Positions 1-8,811 of a DNA stretch of 64,000 nt are shown here, piece after piece (within the stretch, counting starts at the first letter, position 1; each line of letters opens with the position of its first letter). The stretch is from positions 1-64,000 of the forward strand of contig JAJOLK010000005.1 in NCBI GenBank assembly GCA_021173225.1. Reading direction: 5' to 3'. A program made the position numbers and the translations under genes. The stretch is from Phycisphaerales bacterium PN19_bin_20. Lineage in GTDB: Bacteria; Planctomycetota; Phycisphaerae; Phycisphaerales; UBA1924. The notes below the pieces were generated by a model. That model worked only from the letters and a program-made list of their open reading frames with translations. It was not told the DNA's origin and did no database searches.

Positions 1-2
1 AG

Positions 3-902
3 CTGGACCTGCGCATGTCGACGCTGCCGACGAACTACGGCGAGAAGGTCGTGATGCGCATCTTGGACACCAAGAGCATCAACGTCTCGCTGGACAACCT
101 GGGCTTCGAGGGCGACATGCGGCAAATGTGGCAGAACGCCATCGAGGCCCCGCACGGGATCGTGCTGGTCACGGGCCCGACCGGCTCGGGCAAGACCACC
201 ACGCTCTACTCGTCGCTCAATGGCCTCGACAAAAACGCGATGAACATCTCGACGGTTGAAGACCCCGTCGAGTATCACCTTGAGGGGATCACCCAGTGCC
301 AGACCCACGAAAAGATCGGGATGACCTTCGCCAAGGCGCTTAAGGCCTTGCTGCGGCAGGACCCCGACGTGGTGCTGCTGGGCGAGATTCGTGACATGGA
401 GACGGCGGTGACGGCCGTGCAGGCCGCGCTGACGGGCCACCTGGTGCTCAGCACGCTGCACACCAACGACGCGCCATCGACGATTACCCGGCTGGTGAAC
501 ATCGGGATCGAGCCGTTCCTGGTCGGCGCGGCGCTCAACGCGGTGCTGGCGCAGCGGCTGGTGCGGCGTCTTTGCAACACGTGCAAGGGCCAGTCAGCGC
601 CCAATGAGAGCATGGCGGACTTCCTGTCGATCCAGGGGCTTCCGACGGACCAGATCTGGACGCCCAAGGGCTGCGAGAAGTGCCGCAAGACCGGGTACTC
701 TGGGCGCGTGGGTCTGTATGAGCTTCTGCTGGTTGATGACCAGCTGCGCGACACCATCGCACGGAACCCGAACGTCTCAGAGCTGCGGCGGCTGTGTACC
801 GAGCGGGGCATGGTGAACCTGCGGGCCGACGGGCTGAAGAAGGCCGTTCGCGGTATGACCAGCGTCGAAGAGGTGCTGCGGATCACCGAGAGCACGATCT
901 AA
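3..902 (+). CDS. GspE/PilB-type secretion/pilus assembly ATPase, 5' end missing
   Basis: This is the C-terminal part of a type II secretion or type IV pilus assembly ATPase, a hexameric cytoplasmic motor that drives pilin polymerisation. The reading frame is open from the window edge, and codons before the first internal ATG (15) already match the family (LDLR then MSTLPT), so the true start lies upstream. Counting from that ATG, I see Walker A GPTGSGKT (54-61), the Asp box STVEDPVEY (79-87), Walker B VVLLGEIRD (119-127), the His box STLHTND (146-152) and the zinc-binding CxxC pairs C187/C190 and C220/C223, so the catalytic half is intact. It ends in the family's usual SVEEVLRIT. It lies about 250 bp ahead of the PilT-like gene. 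GspE and PilB cannot be told apart from this fragment. Confidence 0.93.
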   Translation: MDLRMSTLPTNYGEKVVMRILDTKSINVSLDNLGFEGDMRQMWQNAIEAPHGIVLVTGPTGSGKTTTLYSSLNGLDKNAMNISTVEDPVEYHLEGITQCQTHEKIGMTFAKALKALLRQDPDVVLLGEIRDMETAVTAVQAALTGHLVLSTLHTNDAPSTITRLVNIGIEPFLVGAALNAVLAQRLVRRLCNTCKGQSAPNESMADFLSIQGLPTDQIWTPKGCEKCRKTGYSGRVGLYELLLVDDQLRDTIARNPNVSELRRLCTERGMVNLRADGLKKAVRGMTSVEEVLRITESTI

Positions 903-1152
903 GCGGGCCAACGTCATCCAATGCCTCACCCGCACCCGCGGGCCACTCGCGCTCGTATGGACCAGCCGCCGAGGGGCTCCGTCAGCGCAGCCAGCGGCCC
1001 CAACTGGCTCGGTAAGCGTTTGTGCACCCCCACGGCGTGAGCCAGCGGAATCGACCGGCGGCATCGGCCGGCCAACAATCCAAGCCCCCAGCCTCAGCCT
1101 CAGCGCGTCGGCCCCTCGGCGTGCCGGCCCCTTCTACCACAGGAACCAGCCA

Positions 1153-2316
1153 ATGTCGAGCCCCTCCTCAGCTCAGCCCGCCGCCAAGCACGTCACGATG
1201 GACCCCGACAAGAAGCACGACCCGCACGCGACGCGGTTTGGCAAGTTCCTTGACGCCTGCATCAAGCTGGGCGGGTCGGACCTGATCATGAAGTCTGGCA
1301 CGGCCCCGAAGCTGCGCATCCGCGGCGCACTCAAGCCGCTGGACACCACGCCGGTCACCAGCGAAGAGTTCATGGACATCGCCAAGCACATCCTCAGCGA
1401 AGAGCTGATGAACGACCTGCACGCCAACGGGTCGGCCGACTTCGCGTACGACTACGACGCAAGCTCGCGCTTCCGCATCAACCTGTTCCAGGCCCGCGGC
1501 AAGCTCTCGATGGCGGCCCGCTTGATCACCAGTAAGATCAGGCGATTTGAGGAGCTGTACCTCCCGCCGATCATGGGCGACATCGCCCTGCAGCCGCAGG
1601 GCCTGGTGCTGCTCTCGGGCGTGACTGGCTCGGGCAAGACCACGACGATCGCGGCAATGCTCGACTATGTGAACGAGCGCAAGGCCGTGCACATCGTGAC
1701 CATCGAGGACCCCATCGAGTACCTGCTGACGGACAAGAAGGCGACGATCAACCAGCGCGAGATCGGCATCGACGTGACGGACTTCAAGATCGCGCTGCGC
1801 GCGCTGGTGCGTGAGAACCCGGACATCGTGCTGATCGGTGAGATGCGCGACAAAGAGACCTTCGAGGCCGCGCTGCACGCCGCCGAGACGGGGCACCTTG
1901 TGTACGGGACGATCCACGCCAGCAGCACCACGCAGACCTTCAGCCGCATCTACGGGCTCTTCGAGGCCGAGGAGGTCGAGAGCGTGCGCAAGATGCTGGG
2001 CTACCAGATGCGCGCGTTCGTCTACCAGAAGCTTTTGCCCACGCTGCATGAGCACATCTCCCGCCTGCCAGCGATCGAGGTGATGGTCAACAACCCGATC
2101 GTCCAGAAGTTCATCCTCGAGGCCCGCGAGGGCGAGCTGCGCGAGTACCTCAAGAGCACCGAGGCGCGCCAGCTTGGCATGAAGGACTTCAACCAGTCGC
2201 TGCTGGAGCTGGTCGAGGGTGAGATGATCCACGTCCGCGCGGCGCTGGACGTCTCGCCCAACGCCGACGACCTGCAGATGCGCCTGAAGAAGCTCGGCGG
2301 GAACGTGGGCCGCTAA
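1153..2316 (+). CDS. PilT/PilU-type twitching motility ATPase
   Basis: Retraction-type ATPase of the type IV pilus, 387 residues, close to the family's usual 350-390. Walker A GVTGSGKT is at 156-163, the Asp box IVTIEDPIEY at 181-190, Walker B DIVLIGEMRD at 224-233 and the His box YGTIHAS around 251-257. It lacks the zinc CxxC pairs of PilB, as expected for PilT. The classical PilT AIRNLIRE motif is not evident; the C-terminal GMKDFNQSLLELV resembles PilU more closely. The first 30 residues are a polar extension, so a start at the ATG at 1198 is possible. The ATG at 1153 has an AGGA 8-9 nt upstream. It follows the GspE/PilB gene on the same strand and probably belongs with it. Confidence 0.92.
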   Translation: MSSPSSAQPAAKHVTMDPDKKHDPHATRFGKFLDACIKLGGSDLIMKSGTAPKLRIRGALKPLDTTPVTSEEFMDIAKHILSEELMNDLHANGSADFAYDYDASSRFRINLFQARGKLSMAARLITSKIRRFEELYLPPIMGDIALQPQGLVLLSGVTGSGKTTTIAAMLDYVNERKAVHIVTIEDPIEYLLTDKKATINQREIGIDVTDFKIALRALVRENPDIVLIGEMRDKETFEAALHAAETGHLVYGTIHASSTTQTFSRIYGLFEAEEVESVRKMLGYQMRAFVYQKLLPTLHEHISRLPAIEVMVNNPIVQKFILEAREGELREYLKSTEARQLGMKDFNQSLLELVEGEMIHVRAALDVSPNADDLQMRLKKLGGNVGR

Positions 2317-2351
2317 CGCCTACCTCGGAGCTCAATTAATTAAGCGCGGTG

Positions 2352-2416
2352 CGCTGGTCTCAAGCGCTGGTCCCAAACGCTGGTCCCAGGCGCTGGCCCC
2401 AAGCGCTGGCCCGTAA
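2352..2416. repeat. 13-bp tandem repeat, five copies
   Basis: Five consecutive 13-bp units of the form CGCTGGYCCCAAG, with one to three changes per copy, run through the gap between the convergent pilT-like and DUF1569 genes. Period 13 is not a multiple of three and the block lies outside any credible gene. Confidence 0.9.
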
Positions 2417-2430
2417 GCATGGCATCCTGC

Positions 2431-2925
2431 TCAGCCGCCCTCGACGTCGGCGAACGCCAGGTGGATCTGCGCGTGCCGAAGGTGCAGCGTCAGCCATTGC
2501 GGGGAAGTGAGCGCGCCGAACGCCTCATGCCGTGCGGGAAAGCCGCCGCGCTCGAGCCGGTCAAGGGCCACGCGATAGCGCGCCAGCGCGGGCGCGACGT
2601 CCATCGGTTCATCGCCGTACGTGCCGGTCTTGACACCGGGAATTCGAAGCCCAACCTTGGTCGGCCCACGCAGCACGTTGCGCCTGATTAGCGGGCCGAA
2701 AAGTATTACGAACCACGGCAGGCGCACGCCTTTGTCCTGGTCGATCGCCTCAACCCAGAACGCCAAGTGCCCCAGGATCGTGCCCAGCGACCAGTTGCCC
2801 TTGAGGCGCAGGCAGCCCTGAGCCTCAGCCGCGACAAGCCGCTCGACCTCCACTCGGACCGCTGCCACCGTGCTAAAGCTCAGCACACGGGTCCTGACCT
2901 GTTTCGTGTTAATCGCGCTGCGCAT
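2431..2925 (-). CDS. DUF1569 (DinB-superfamily) protein
   Basis: A small helical-bundle protein of the DinB/YfiT superfamily, DUF1569 branch; the biochemical role of this branch is not established. Visible landmarks are the helix with LGTILGHLAFWVEAI near the N-terminus and the C-terminal WLTLHLRHAQIHLAF, which together carry the spaced histidines typical of a metal site. The open frame extends further upstream but would overlap the end of polX by 41 bp with arginine/glycine-rich sequence, so I prefer the internal ATG at 2925 (164 residues). A GAG lies 9 nt upstream. It is convergent with the PilT-like gene and 61 bp downstream of polX, possibly in one transcript. Confidence 0.75.
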   Translation of the reverse strand: MRSAINTKQVRTRVLSFSTVAAVRVEVERLVAAEAQGCLRLKGNWSLGTILGHLAFWVEAIDQDKGVRLPWFVILFGPLIRRNVLRGPTKVGLRIPGVKTGTYGDEPMDVAPALARYRVALDRLERGGFPARHEAFGALTSPQWLTLHLRHAQIHLAFADVEGG

Positions 2926-2986
2926 GCTCGCGTGCTCCGTGTTCTGTAACGCCGAGCGTACCTCCGCACGCCCGCACCCACCGCCG

Positions 2987-4813
2987 CTAGCGCCCGCGCC
3001 GCAACCACGCGTGCAGACGCGCCGCATCCCAGGTGTTCACGCAGGCTTTGGGCGTCAGCCACCCGCGCCGCGCGGTGCTGACCCCAAATCGCAGGTTGTC
3101 AAAGTCCTCAGTGTGGTGCACGTCGCAGTCAATCGCGATCAGGCACCCCGCGTCCGCCGCGGCACGCACGTGCGCGTCGCGCAGGTCCAAACGCATCCAG
3201 TGGCAGTTGATCTCCAGCGCCACGTTGTTGGCCTTGGCCGCGGCGAGCACCGCGCCCAAGTCAGGCTCCAGGCCCCTGCGACGCAGCAGCAGCCGGCCCG
3301 TCGGGTGGCCAAGCACGTTGACCAGCGGATGACTGACGGCCTTGACCAGCCGCTCGGTAGCCGCAGCCGAGTCTTGCGTGAGGGCCGCGTGCGGGCTGGC
3401 GACCACCACATCCAGCTCTGCCAGCAGCTGGTCGTCATAATCAAGCCGCCCGTTAGGCAAAATGTCAACCTCGCTGCCGGTCAGGATCGTGATCCCGGGG
3501 ACCTCGGCGCGGGCGGCCCGCACGGCCTTGATGTGCTCGCGCAGCCGCGCGGGCTTGAGCCCCCCGGACTGCCCGCTGCTCTGGCTGTGGTCCGTCACCG
3601 CGATGGTGTGGAACCCGCGCCGCAGCGCTTCCTGCGCAAGCTGCACGATGCTCAGCAGCCCGTCGCTGGCGGTGGTGTGCGCGTGCAGCTCAGCGCGGAT
3701 GTCGCTGGTCTCAATCAGCCGGGGCGTTTCTTTCAGGGCCTGCTCGCCGCGGTCTTCGCGCAGCTCGGGGGGGATGAACACCAGCCCGAGGGCCGCGTGA
3801 ATCTCGGCCTCGGTCCGGGCCGCGACGGGCTTGATGCCGCGCTCGTGCGGCGGGACGTTCGTGCTCGTGTCGTTGGGGAACAGCCCGTATTCGTTAAGCG
3901 TCAGGCCCATGTCCAGCGCCCGTTGCCGAAGCCGCACGTTATGCTCTTTGCTCCCGGTGAAGTAGCACAGCGCCGCGCCGAAGCGGTCGGCGTCGATCAC
4001 ACGCACATCCACCTGCACGCTAGGGCCGGCGGTGCTGCCCGCGCCTTCCGCCGCGCCCTGGTCGTAACGGCTGTGGGCTTTGACCCCGACGCGGACGCTG
4101 GCCCGACGTTCGCCGCTGGCGAGCACTTGCCGCACGTCGGGCATACCGATGAAGGCCTTCACAACCGCCGCTGAGTCGCCCGAGACCACCAGCAGGTCCA
4201 GGTCGCCGACGGTCTCTTTACCGCGCCGCAGAGAGCCGGCCGGCTCAACGCGCGATACCCCGGGCACGGCCATGAGCCTTTCGACCAGCCGCTCTGCAAC
4301 CGTCCAGGCCTGCCCGAGCGCCAGCCGCTGGCCCGACTCACTCGCCAGCGCGACGGCGGCCTTGAGCTTCTCGACGGCCTTGGCACCCATCCGCGGCAGC
4401 GTCAGGATCGTCCCGTCATTGATGATCCGCACCAGCCCGGCCAGGTCCGTCACGCCCGCGTCGGTCCAGAACATCCGCACCGTCTTGGGCCCAACCCCTT
4501 GCAGGCCCAGCAGCGCAATCAGGCCCGGGGGCACCTGCGCGGCCAACGCATCGATCTCGGCAACCCGCCCGGTGCTCGCAAACTCGATGGCTTTTTCGGC
4601 CATCTTGGGGCCGATGCCCTCGACCTTGACCAGCTCGCGCTTGGCCTCTTGGGCGGGCAATGAGCGGGCCATCGCGACCAGATCAACCTGGCTGCCCTCA
4701 ATCGCCCGGGCCGCCCGCGCGTGGGCCGAGGCGCGGAACGAGTCGGCCCCGAGTAGCTCCAGAAGCTTCGAGGCGTGCTCCAACAGTTCGGCCAGTTCGG
4801 CTTGGGCGCTCAT
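2987..4813 (-). CDS. polX: PolX-type DNA polymerase with PHP domain
   Basis: Family X DNA polymerase/3'-5' exonuclease acting in gap filling during base excision repair, 608 residues (family about 570-600). The N-terminal helix-hairpin-helix 8 kDa domain (EGIGPKMAEKAIEF, then LLGLQGVGPKTVRMFW) is followed by the polymerase palm with GDLDLLVVSG, which carries the metal-binding Asp pair. The C-terminal PHP nuclease domain shows AHTTASDGLL, ITVTDHS-like IAVTDHS, ASPHAAL, LGHPTGRLLL and IDCDVHHTED, the usual metal ligands. The open frame reaches 5164, but the upstream part is low-complexity and the family alignment begins at MSAQAELAELLEHASKLLEL, so the start is 4813. It is divergent from the gene at 4991. 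Confidence 0.93.
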   Translation of the reverse strand: MSAQAELAELLEHASKLLELLGADSFRASAHARAARAIEGSQVDLVAMARSLPAQEAKRELVKVEGIGPKMAEKAIEFASTGRVAEIDALAAQVPPGLIALLGLQGVGPKTVRMFWTDAGVTDLAGLVRIINDGTILTLPRMGAKAVEKLKAAVALASESGQRLALGQAWTVAERLVERLMAVPGVSRVEPAGSLRRGKETVGDLDLLVVSGDSAAVVKAFIGMPDVRQVLASGERRASVRVGVKAHSRYDQGAAEGAGSTAGPSVQVDVRVIDADRFGAALCYFTGSKEHNVRLRQRALDMGLTLNEYGLFPNDTSTNVPPHERGIKPVAARTEAEIHAALGLVFIPPELREDRGEQALKETPRLIETSDIRAELHAHTTASDGLLSIVQLAQEALRRGFHTIAVTDHSQSSGQSGGLKPARLREHIKAVRAARAEVPGITILTGSEVDILPNGRLDYDDQLLAELDVVVASPHAALTQDSAAATERLVKAVSHPLVNVLGHPTGRLLLRRRGLEPDLGAVLAAAKANNVALEINCHWMRLDLRDAHVRAAADAGCLIAIDCDVHHTEDFDNLRFGVSTARRGWLTPKACVNTWDAARLHAWLRRGR

Positions 4814-4857
4814 CGGGGCCAGCGTATCGCGCGGCTTCGGGGTAGGGCCGGGCAGCG

Positions 4858-4908
4858 GCCCGGCAGAAAGCCCACCGCCGGACGCAGCGGCAGTGCGCCG
4901 GGCTTTTT
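4858..4908 (+). terminator. hairpin with T-run in a leader (possible attenuator)
   Basis: GCCCGGC (4858-4864) pairs with GCCGGGC (4897-4903) across a 32-nt loop and is followed at once by five T residues. No plus-strand gene ends here. It lies 82 nt before the ATG of the next plus-strand gene, so if it works it would be a leader terminator. The long loop keeps confidence low. Confidence 0.25.
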
Positions 4909-4990
4909 CACCCCGGGGCTGATATCCTGACGGCCCCCGCGCGTTGGTGCGTGCCGGGCGCTGTCGACTAAACCCGCCCGTGGAGTGCGC

Positions 4991-6712
4991 ATGGCCGCTT
5001 CTGCCCCCTACCTGCTCGCCGCAGACGCACTGTTGCTGGTCTCGCCCTGGATCCCGCTGGTCTATCTCGCGCTTCTGGCGGGCTGGGGCTGGGTCGTCTC
5101 GACCAAGCTTGACAAGCACGCCGCACGCTTCTTCCTCCCGCGCCAGTCGTGGAACATCTTCCACCTCTCGGTCGGGATGGCCGCCCTGCTCGCGGCGTAC
5201 ATCCTGCCACCGATCGCCGGGCTGACCGGGTGGGCCGGCTTCGGCGTCGGCCTGGGCACCATGTTCGCCCTGCTGGTCATGAGCCTGTTCGCCTACCAGA
5301 CCGCCACCAGCCGCGACTCACGCGTGCCCGAAGCGCACAAGCTCGGGTTCCTGGGCCTCACCGGCGGCGGACCCAAGAAGCCCAAGGAAAACACCGGCGA
5401 GATCAAGGGTGCCGGCAGAGTCAGGCTCGCCATCAAGGGACCAGATAAGCAGACCGTACAGCCCCCGGTCGCAGATTCCGCTGACTTTACCGTCCGCACC
5501 GCGAGCGAGGACCTGCTCGTGAAGGTTCTTGACGACCGCGGCTCACAGCTTGACGTGCAGCCTGGCAGCGGGGCCCAGCAGTATCATGCAAGCTGGCTGA
5601 TTGACGGGCTTCGCAGCGGCCTGATGGCCATGCCCGCCGGTGACGCCGTCAAGGTCATGGACTTCTGGAAGGCCGCGGCCAAGCTGGACGTCCAAGACCG
5701 CCGGCGCAAGCTTGCTGGCAACGTCACGGTTGAGCGCGGGAGCGAGCGGCACGTGGTGCGCGTTTCAAGCCAAGGCGTGCAGGGCGGCATGCGGATGACG
5801 CTGCTGCTGAACCCCGAGGTCGCCGTCAAGCGTAAGGCCGACGAGCTGGGCCTGCTCGAGGAGCAGTTCAAGCTGATGCAGGAGATGACCGGCTCAAGCC
5901 GCGGGCTGGTGCTGTTGGCCGGGCAGGCCGACGGCGGACGGACCACGCTGCTCTACTCCGTCCTTGCCATGCACGACGCGTACACCCAGACGGTCCAGAC
6001 CGTCGAGATGGAGCCTCAGCTAACGCTTGAGGGCGTCCGCCACCAGGTCTTTGATCCGACCGTCGAGGGGGCCGACTACTCAACGCTTGTGCGCTCGATG
6101 CTGCGGCGCGACCCGGACGTGCTGGGCGTGGCCGAGGTGCCCGACGCCAATACCGCCAAAGAGATCGCCCGCGCCGACTACAAGCGCACGCGCGTCTACG
6201 CGCAGCTCAAGGCCGGCTCGGCCCAAGAGGCCGTCGAGGGCTGGGCCCGCGCCGTGGGCGAGCCTGAGATGGCGGCCAAGAGCCTTGAGTGGGTCGTGGC
6301 GGTCCGCCTGATGCGCCGGCTCTGCACCAACTGCCGCGTCCCCTACGCCGCCAGCCCCGAGCTGCTCAAGAAGCTCGGCGTCAACGACGGCAAGCCCGGC
6401 CAGCAGCTCTTTAAAAAGGGCGGGCAGGTGCTCATCAAAAACCGCCCCGAGGTCTGCCCGCTCTGCCGCGGCAACGGGTACTTTGATCAGTCCGGCTGCT
6501 TTGAGATCGTCCGCATCGGGGAAGAAGAGCGCGACATGATCGCTCAGGGCAACTTCCCGGCCCTTCGCGCCGCGATGAAGAAGCAAGGCGCGCTGACGGT
6601 CCAGCAGTCCGCGATCCGCAAGGCCCTCGCTGGGCTTTCGAGCGTCGAAGAGGTCATGCGGATCACCACCGGGGCGTCGCCCGCCCAGCCCGCCGCACCT
6701 GCCAAGGCTTAG
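4991..6712 (+). CDS. membrane-anchored GspE-like protein with decayed ATPase motifs
   Basis: Paralogue of the GspE/PilB ATPases with an N-terminal membrane region and a probably inactive nucleotide site, 573 residues. Roughly residues 10-38 and 60-105 are hydrophobic and suggest two to four membrane segments; a charged linker follows. The C-terminal half aligns with GspE but Walker A reads GQADGGRT, with Arg (codon 5939-5941) where the catalytic Lys should be, Walker B reads DPDVLGVAEVPD, and the conserved STLHTND is replaced by YAQLKAGSAQ. The zinc CTNC and CPLCRGNG pairs and the terminal SSVEEVMRIT are kept, so it is not a random relic. A GGAG five nt ahead of the ATG at 4991 fixes the start; a GTG at 4985 is less likely. 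Its partners are probably the two motor ATPases upstream; a structural or regulatory role is inferred. Confidence 0.85.
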   Translation: MAASAPYLLAADALLLVSPWIPLVYLALLAGWGWVVSTKLDKHAARFFLPRQSWNIFHLSVGMAALLAAYILPPIAGLTGWAGFGVGLGTMFALLVMSLFAYQTATSRDSRVPEAHKLGFLGLTGGGPKKPKENTGEIKGAGRVRLAIKGPDKQTVQPPVADSADFTVRTASEDLLVKVLDDRGSQLDVQPGSGAQQYHASWLIDGLRSGLMAMPAGDAVKVMDFWKAAAKLDVQDRRRKLAGNVTVERGSERHVVRVSSQGVQGGMRMTLLLNPEVAVKRKADELGLLEEQFKLMQEMTGSSRGLVLLAGQADGGRTTLLYSVLAMHDAYTQTVQTVEMEPQLTLEGVRHQVFDPTVEGADYSTLVRSMLRRDPDVLGVAEVPDANTAKEIARADYKRTRVYAQLKAGSAQEAVEGWARAVGEPEMAAKSLEWVVAVRLMRRLCTNCRVPYAASPELLKKLGVNDGKPGQQLFKKGGQVLIKNRPEVCPLCRGNGYFDQSGCFEIVRIGEEERDMIAQGNFPALRAAMKKQGALTVQQSAIRKALAGLSSVEEVMRITTGASPAQPAAPAKA

Positions 6713-6805
6713 CGAACACGCCCACGCCCCCCACTCAAGATCCCCGCGCACGCGCCCAACTGCCGACCGCTCGGCCCGACCGCACGAAACCACCGGAAGC
6801 ACCAC

Positions 6806-8563
6806 ATGTTCTTCTCGATCGCCGCCATCATCGTCGCACTGGCCGTCGGCTACGTGTGGTCCGCCCGCGGGTTCTTCTCCGCGCTGCTGAACCTTGCGGT
6901 CATCCTGGCCAGCGGGGCGATCGCCTTCGGGCTCTATGAGCCGCTGCGCGGCGCGCTGTCGGGCGCGGGCGACTCGGACATGTTCCGCCAGACCTACGAC
7001 GGCTTCGCGCTGCTGCTGCCGTTCGTTCTCGCCAGCGCGATCCTCTCGGTGCTGGTGAACGTTTTCGTCCGCTCCAACACCCAAGTCCCGCCCGTCGCAG
7101 ACTGGATCGGCGGCATCGTCTGCGGGCTCGCCGCGGGCGTCATCGTCGCGGGCATCTTCTCGCTGGCCTTCGGCCGGACCCGCCTCAAGCAAGACTTCCT
7201 CGAGTACTCGCCCATCGAGGGCGACAACGGCGGTTCGGTCACCCGCAACTCGATGCTCGTGCCCTTCGACGAGTGGGTCGTGGGCTTCTACGGCGCGGCC
7301 AGCTTCGGCAGCCTCTACTCGCCTACGCCCCTGGCACTGCACCGCCCCCACTTCGCCCATGAGGGCCCGCTCAACCGTCTCGCGCCCAAGGACATGATGG
7401 TCAAGTACGGCCTCAATACCAGCGACTTCCGCTACCTCGGGCGCTACAGCGTCGCTGAGGCCAAGCCCGTCCCCGTCGCTGACCTCATCGGTGACGCAAA
7501 GCCCGTCAAGACCCTCGACGGCAAGACCGTCACCGGCACCGGCTCGCTTGAGGGTTACGTCATGCAGTTCCGCGCTGGCGCCCGTGAAAAGTTCGGCCAG
7601 GTCGTCGTCAGCCCTGCCTCTGCCACGCTGGTGCTACACAACTACGACCGCTCCAAGGCCCTGGCCCTCCTGCCCATCGCCGTCATCAGCCAGGCCCGTG
7701 GCGACTCGCGCGACATCGGCCGCTGGCGCTTCGACACCAAGGAGGTCTTCATCGCCTCCGCCGGGGCCGACGCCGAGCCGACCTTCGCCATCGAGTTCCT
7801 CGTCCCTAGCGACCCCGCCGAGCAGTGGAAGCCCGCCGAGCTGTTCATCCGCGGCAACCGCGTTGAGCTGACCGACTCCGCCGGCAACCTCAAGCCCGCC
7901 CTCAGCAAGTTCAACAACCCCACCGAGCGCGACTTGGTCGTCGCAAGCCGACAGCTCTTCGGTGCCGGTGGCGGCGCCCTGTCGGGCTCGGGCAGCACGA
8001 TCCGCATCGACCCCGAGTCCTCAGAGAGCCCGATCCGCCTGTCCAGCATGCTCCCCTTCGGCACCGTGCTGGACTCCAGCGTCATGCAGGGCCTGACGCT
8101 GACCCCCGGCAACCAGATCAGCGAGGGCCGCTACCGCATCAAGCGCAAGGACGTCGGCTCCTCCGGCGTAGACCGCTCGCTGCGCGTGACCAGCTTCCAT
8201 CCGGGCGCGGGCCAGGCACTGGTCTTCCTTGACGTGGGCCTCTCCAGCCCCTTCTCCACCATCACGCCTGAGGCCTCCGCCGCCACCGGCTCGCCCGCGC
8301 TCATTGATGACCTGGGCCAGCGCTTCGAGGCGATCGGTTACTTCTTCGAGGGCGCAGGGGATATCGACATCAGCTTCTACCCATCGCGCCCGCTGACGAG
8401 CCTGAACGATGCGCCCAGCATCTCGCGCTCACGCGACGACCAGAAGCTCATGCTCATCTTCCGCGTCTCAGTCGGCGTCAAGCTGAAAACCTACGCCATC
8501 GGTAGCACCGCCATCAAAGAACTCTCGCCCGCGATTGTCACCCGCCCGCAAGAGTCCAAGTAG
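6806..8563 (+). CDS. CvpA-like membrane protein with large extracytoplasmic domain
   Basis: 585 residues. The first 130 or so are four hydrophobic segments with short Gly/Arg turns (SARGFFSALLNLAVILASG, then ADWIGGIVCGLAAGVIVAG), a layout like CvpA/colicin V production family proteins. The remaining 450 residues are soluble, without Cys pairs or a recognisable enzyme motif. A GGAAG lies about 8 nt before the ATG. It starts 93 bp after the degenerate GspE-like gene and may be cotranscribed with it, hinting at an envelope role. The C-terminal domain I do not recognise; the CvpA label rests on topology and weak motif similarity. Confidence 0.7.
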   Translation: MFFSIAAIIVALAVGYVWSARGFFSALLNLAVILASGAIAFGLYEPLRGALSGAGDSDMFRQTYDGFALLLPFVLASAILSVLVNVFVRSNTQVPPVADWIGGIVCGLAAGVIVAGIFSLAFGRTRLKQDFLEYSPIEGDNGGSVTRNSMLVPFDEWVVGFYGAASFGSLYSPTPLALHRPHFAHEGPLNRLAPKDMMVKYGLNTSDFRYLGRYSVAEAKPVPVADLIGDAKPVKTLDGKTVTGTGSLEGYVMQFRAGAREKFGQVVVSPASATLVLHNYDRSKALALLPIAVISQARGDSRDIGRWRFDTKEVFIASAGADAEPTFAIEFLVPSDPAEQWKPAELFIRGNRVELTDSAGNLKPALSKFNNPTERDLVVASRQLFGAGGGALSGSGSTIRIDPESSESPIRLSSMLPFGTVLDSSVMQGLTLTPGNQISEGRYRIKRKDVGSSGVDRSLRVTSFHPGAGQALVFLDVGLSSPFSTITPEASAATGSPALIDDLGQRFEAIGYFFEGAGDIDISFYPSRPLTSLNDAPSISRSRDDQKLMLIFRVSVGVKLKTYAIGSTAIKELSPAIVTRPQESK

Positions 8564-8606
8564 GCCTGACCGTCACGAGCCCTGTTCCGCCCCCCATTGC
8601 GACCCC

Positions 8607-8681
8607 CCAATTGCGCCCCAGTTGGCCCCCATTTGGCCCCCATTTGGCCCGCGATGGGAACCCACTTGGAACCCACTGGGG
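8607..8681. repeat. low-complexity direct repeats after the CvpA-like gene
   Basis: Runs such as CCCCCATTTGG twice in succession and ACCCACTTGGA/ACCCACTGGG form degenerate short direct repeats in the 248-bp gap downstream of the CvpA-like gene. No gene is visible in the gap. Confidence 0.5.
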
Positions 8682-8811
8682 CCCGCTTCACGCCGGCGGA
8701 AGAGAAAAACTCAGCACGCTTGTCGCGGGCATAGGCGGGCGCGTGAGGTGCACCCGGAGAGTCTCGAACTCGTCGAGTGACAGCACCGCTCGCGCTGGCA
8801 TCGCCCGATGC

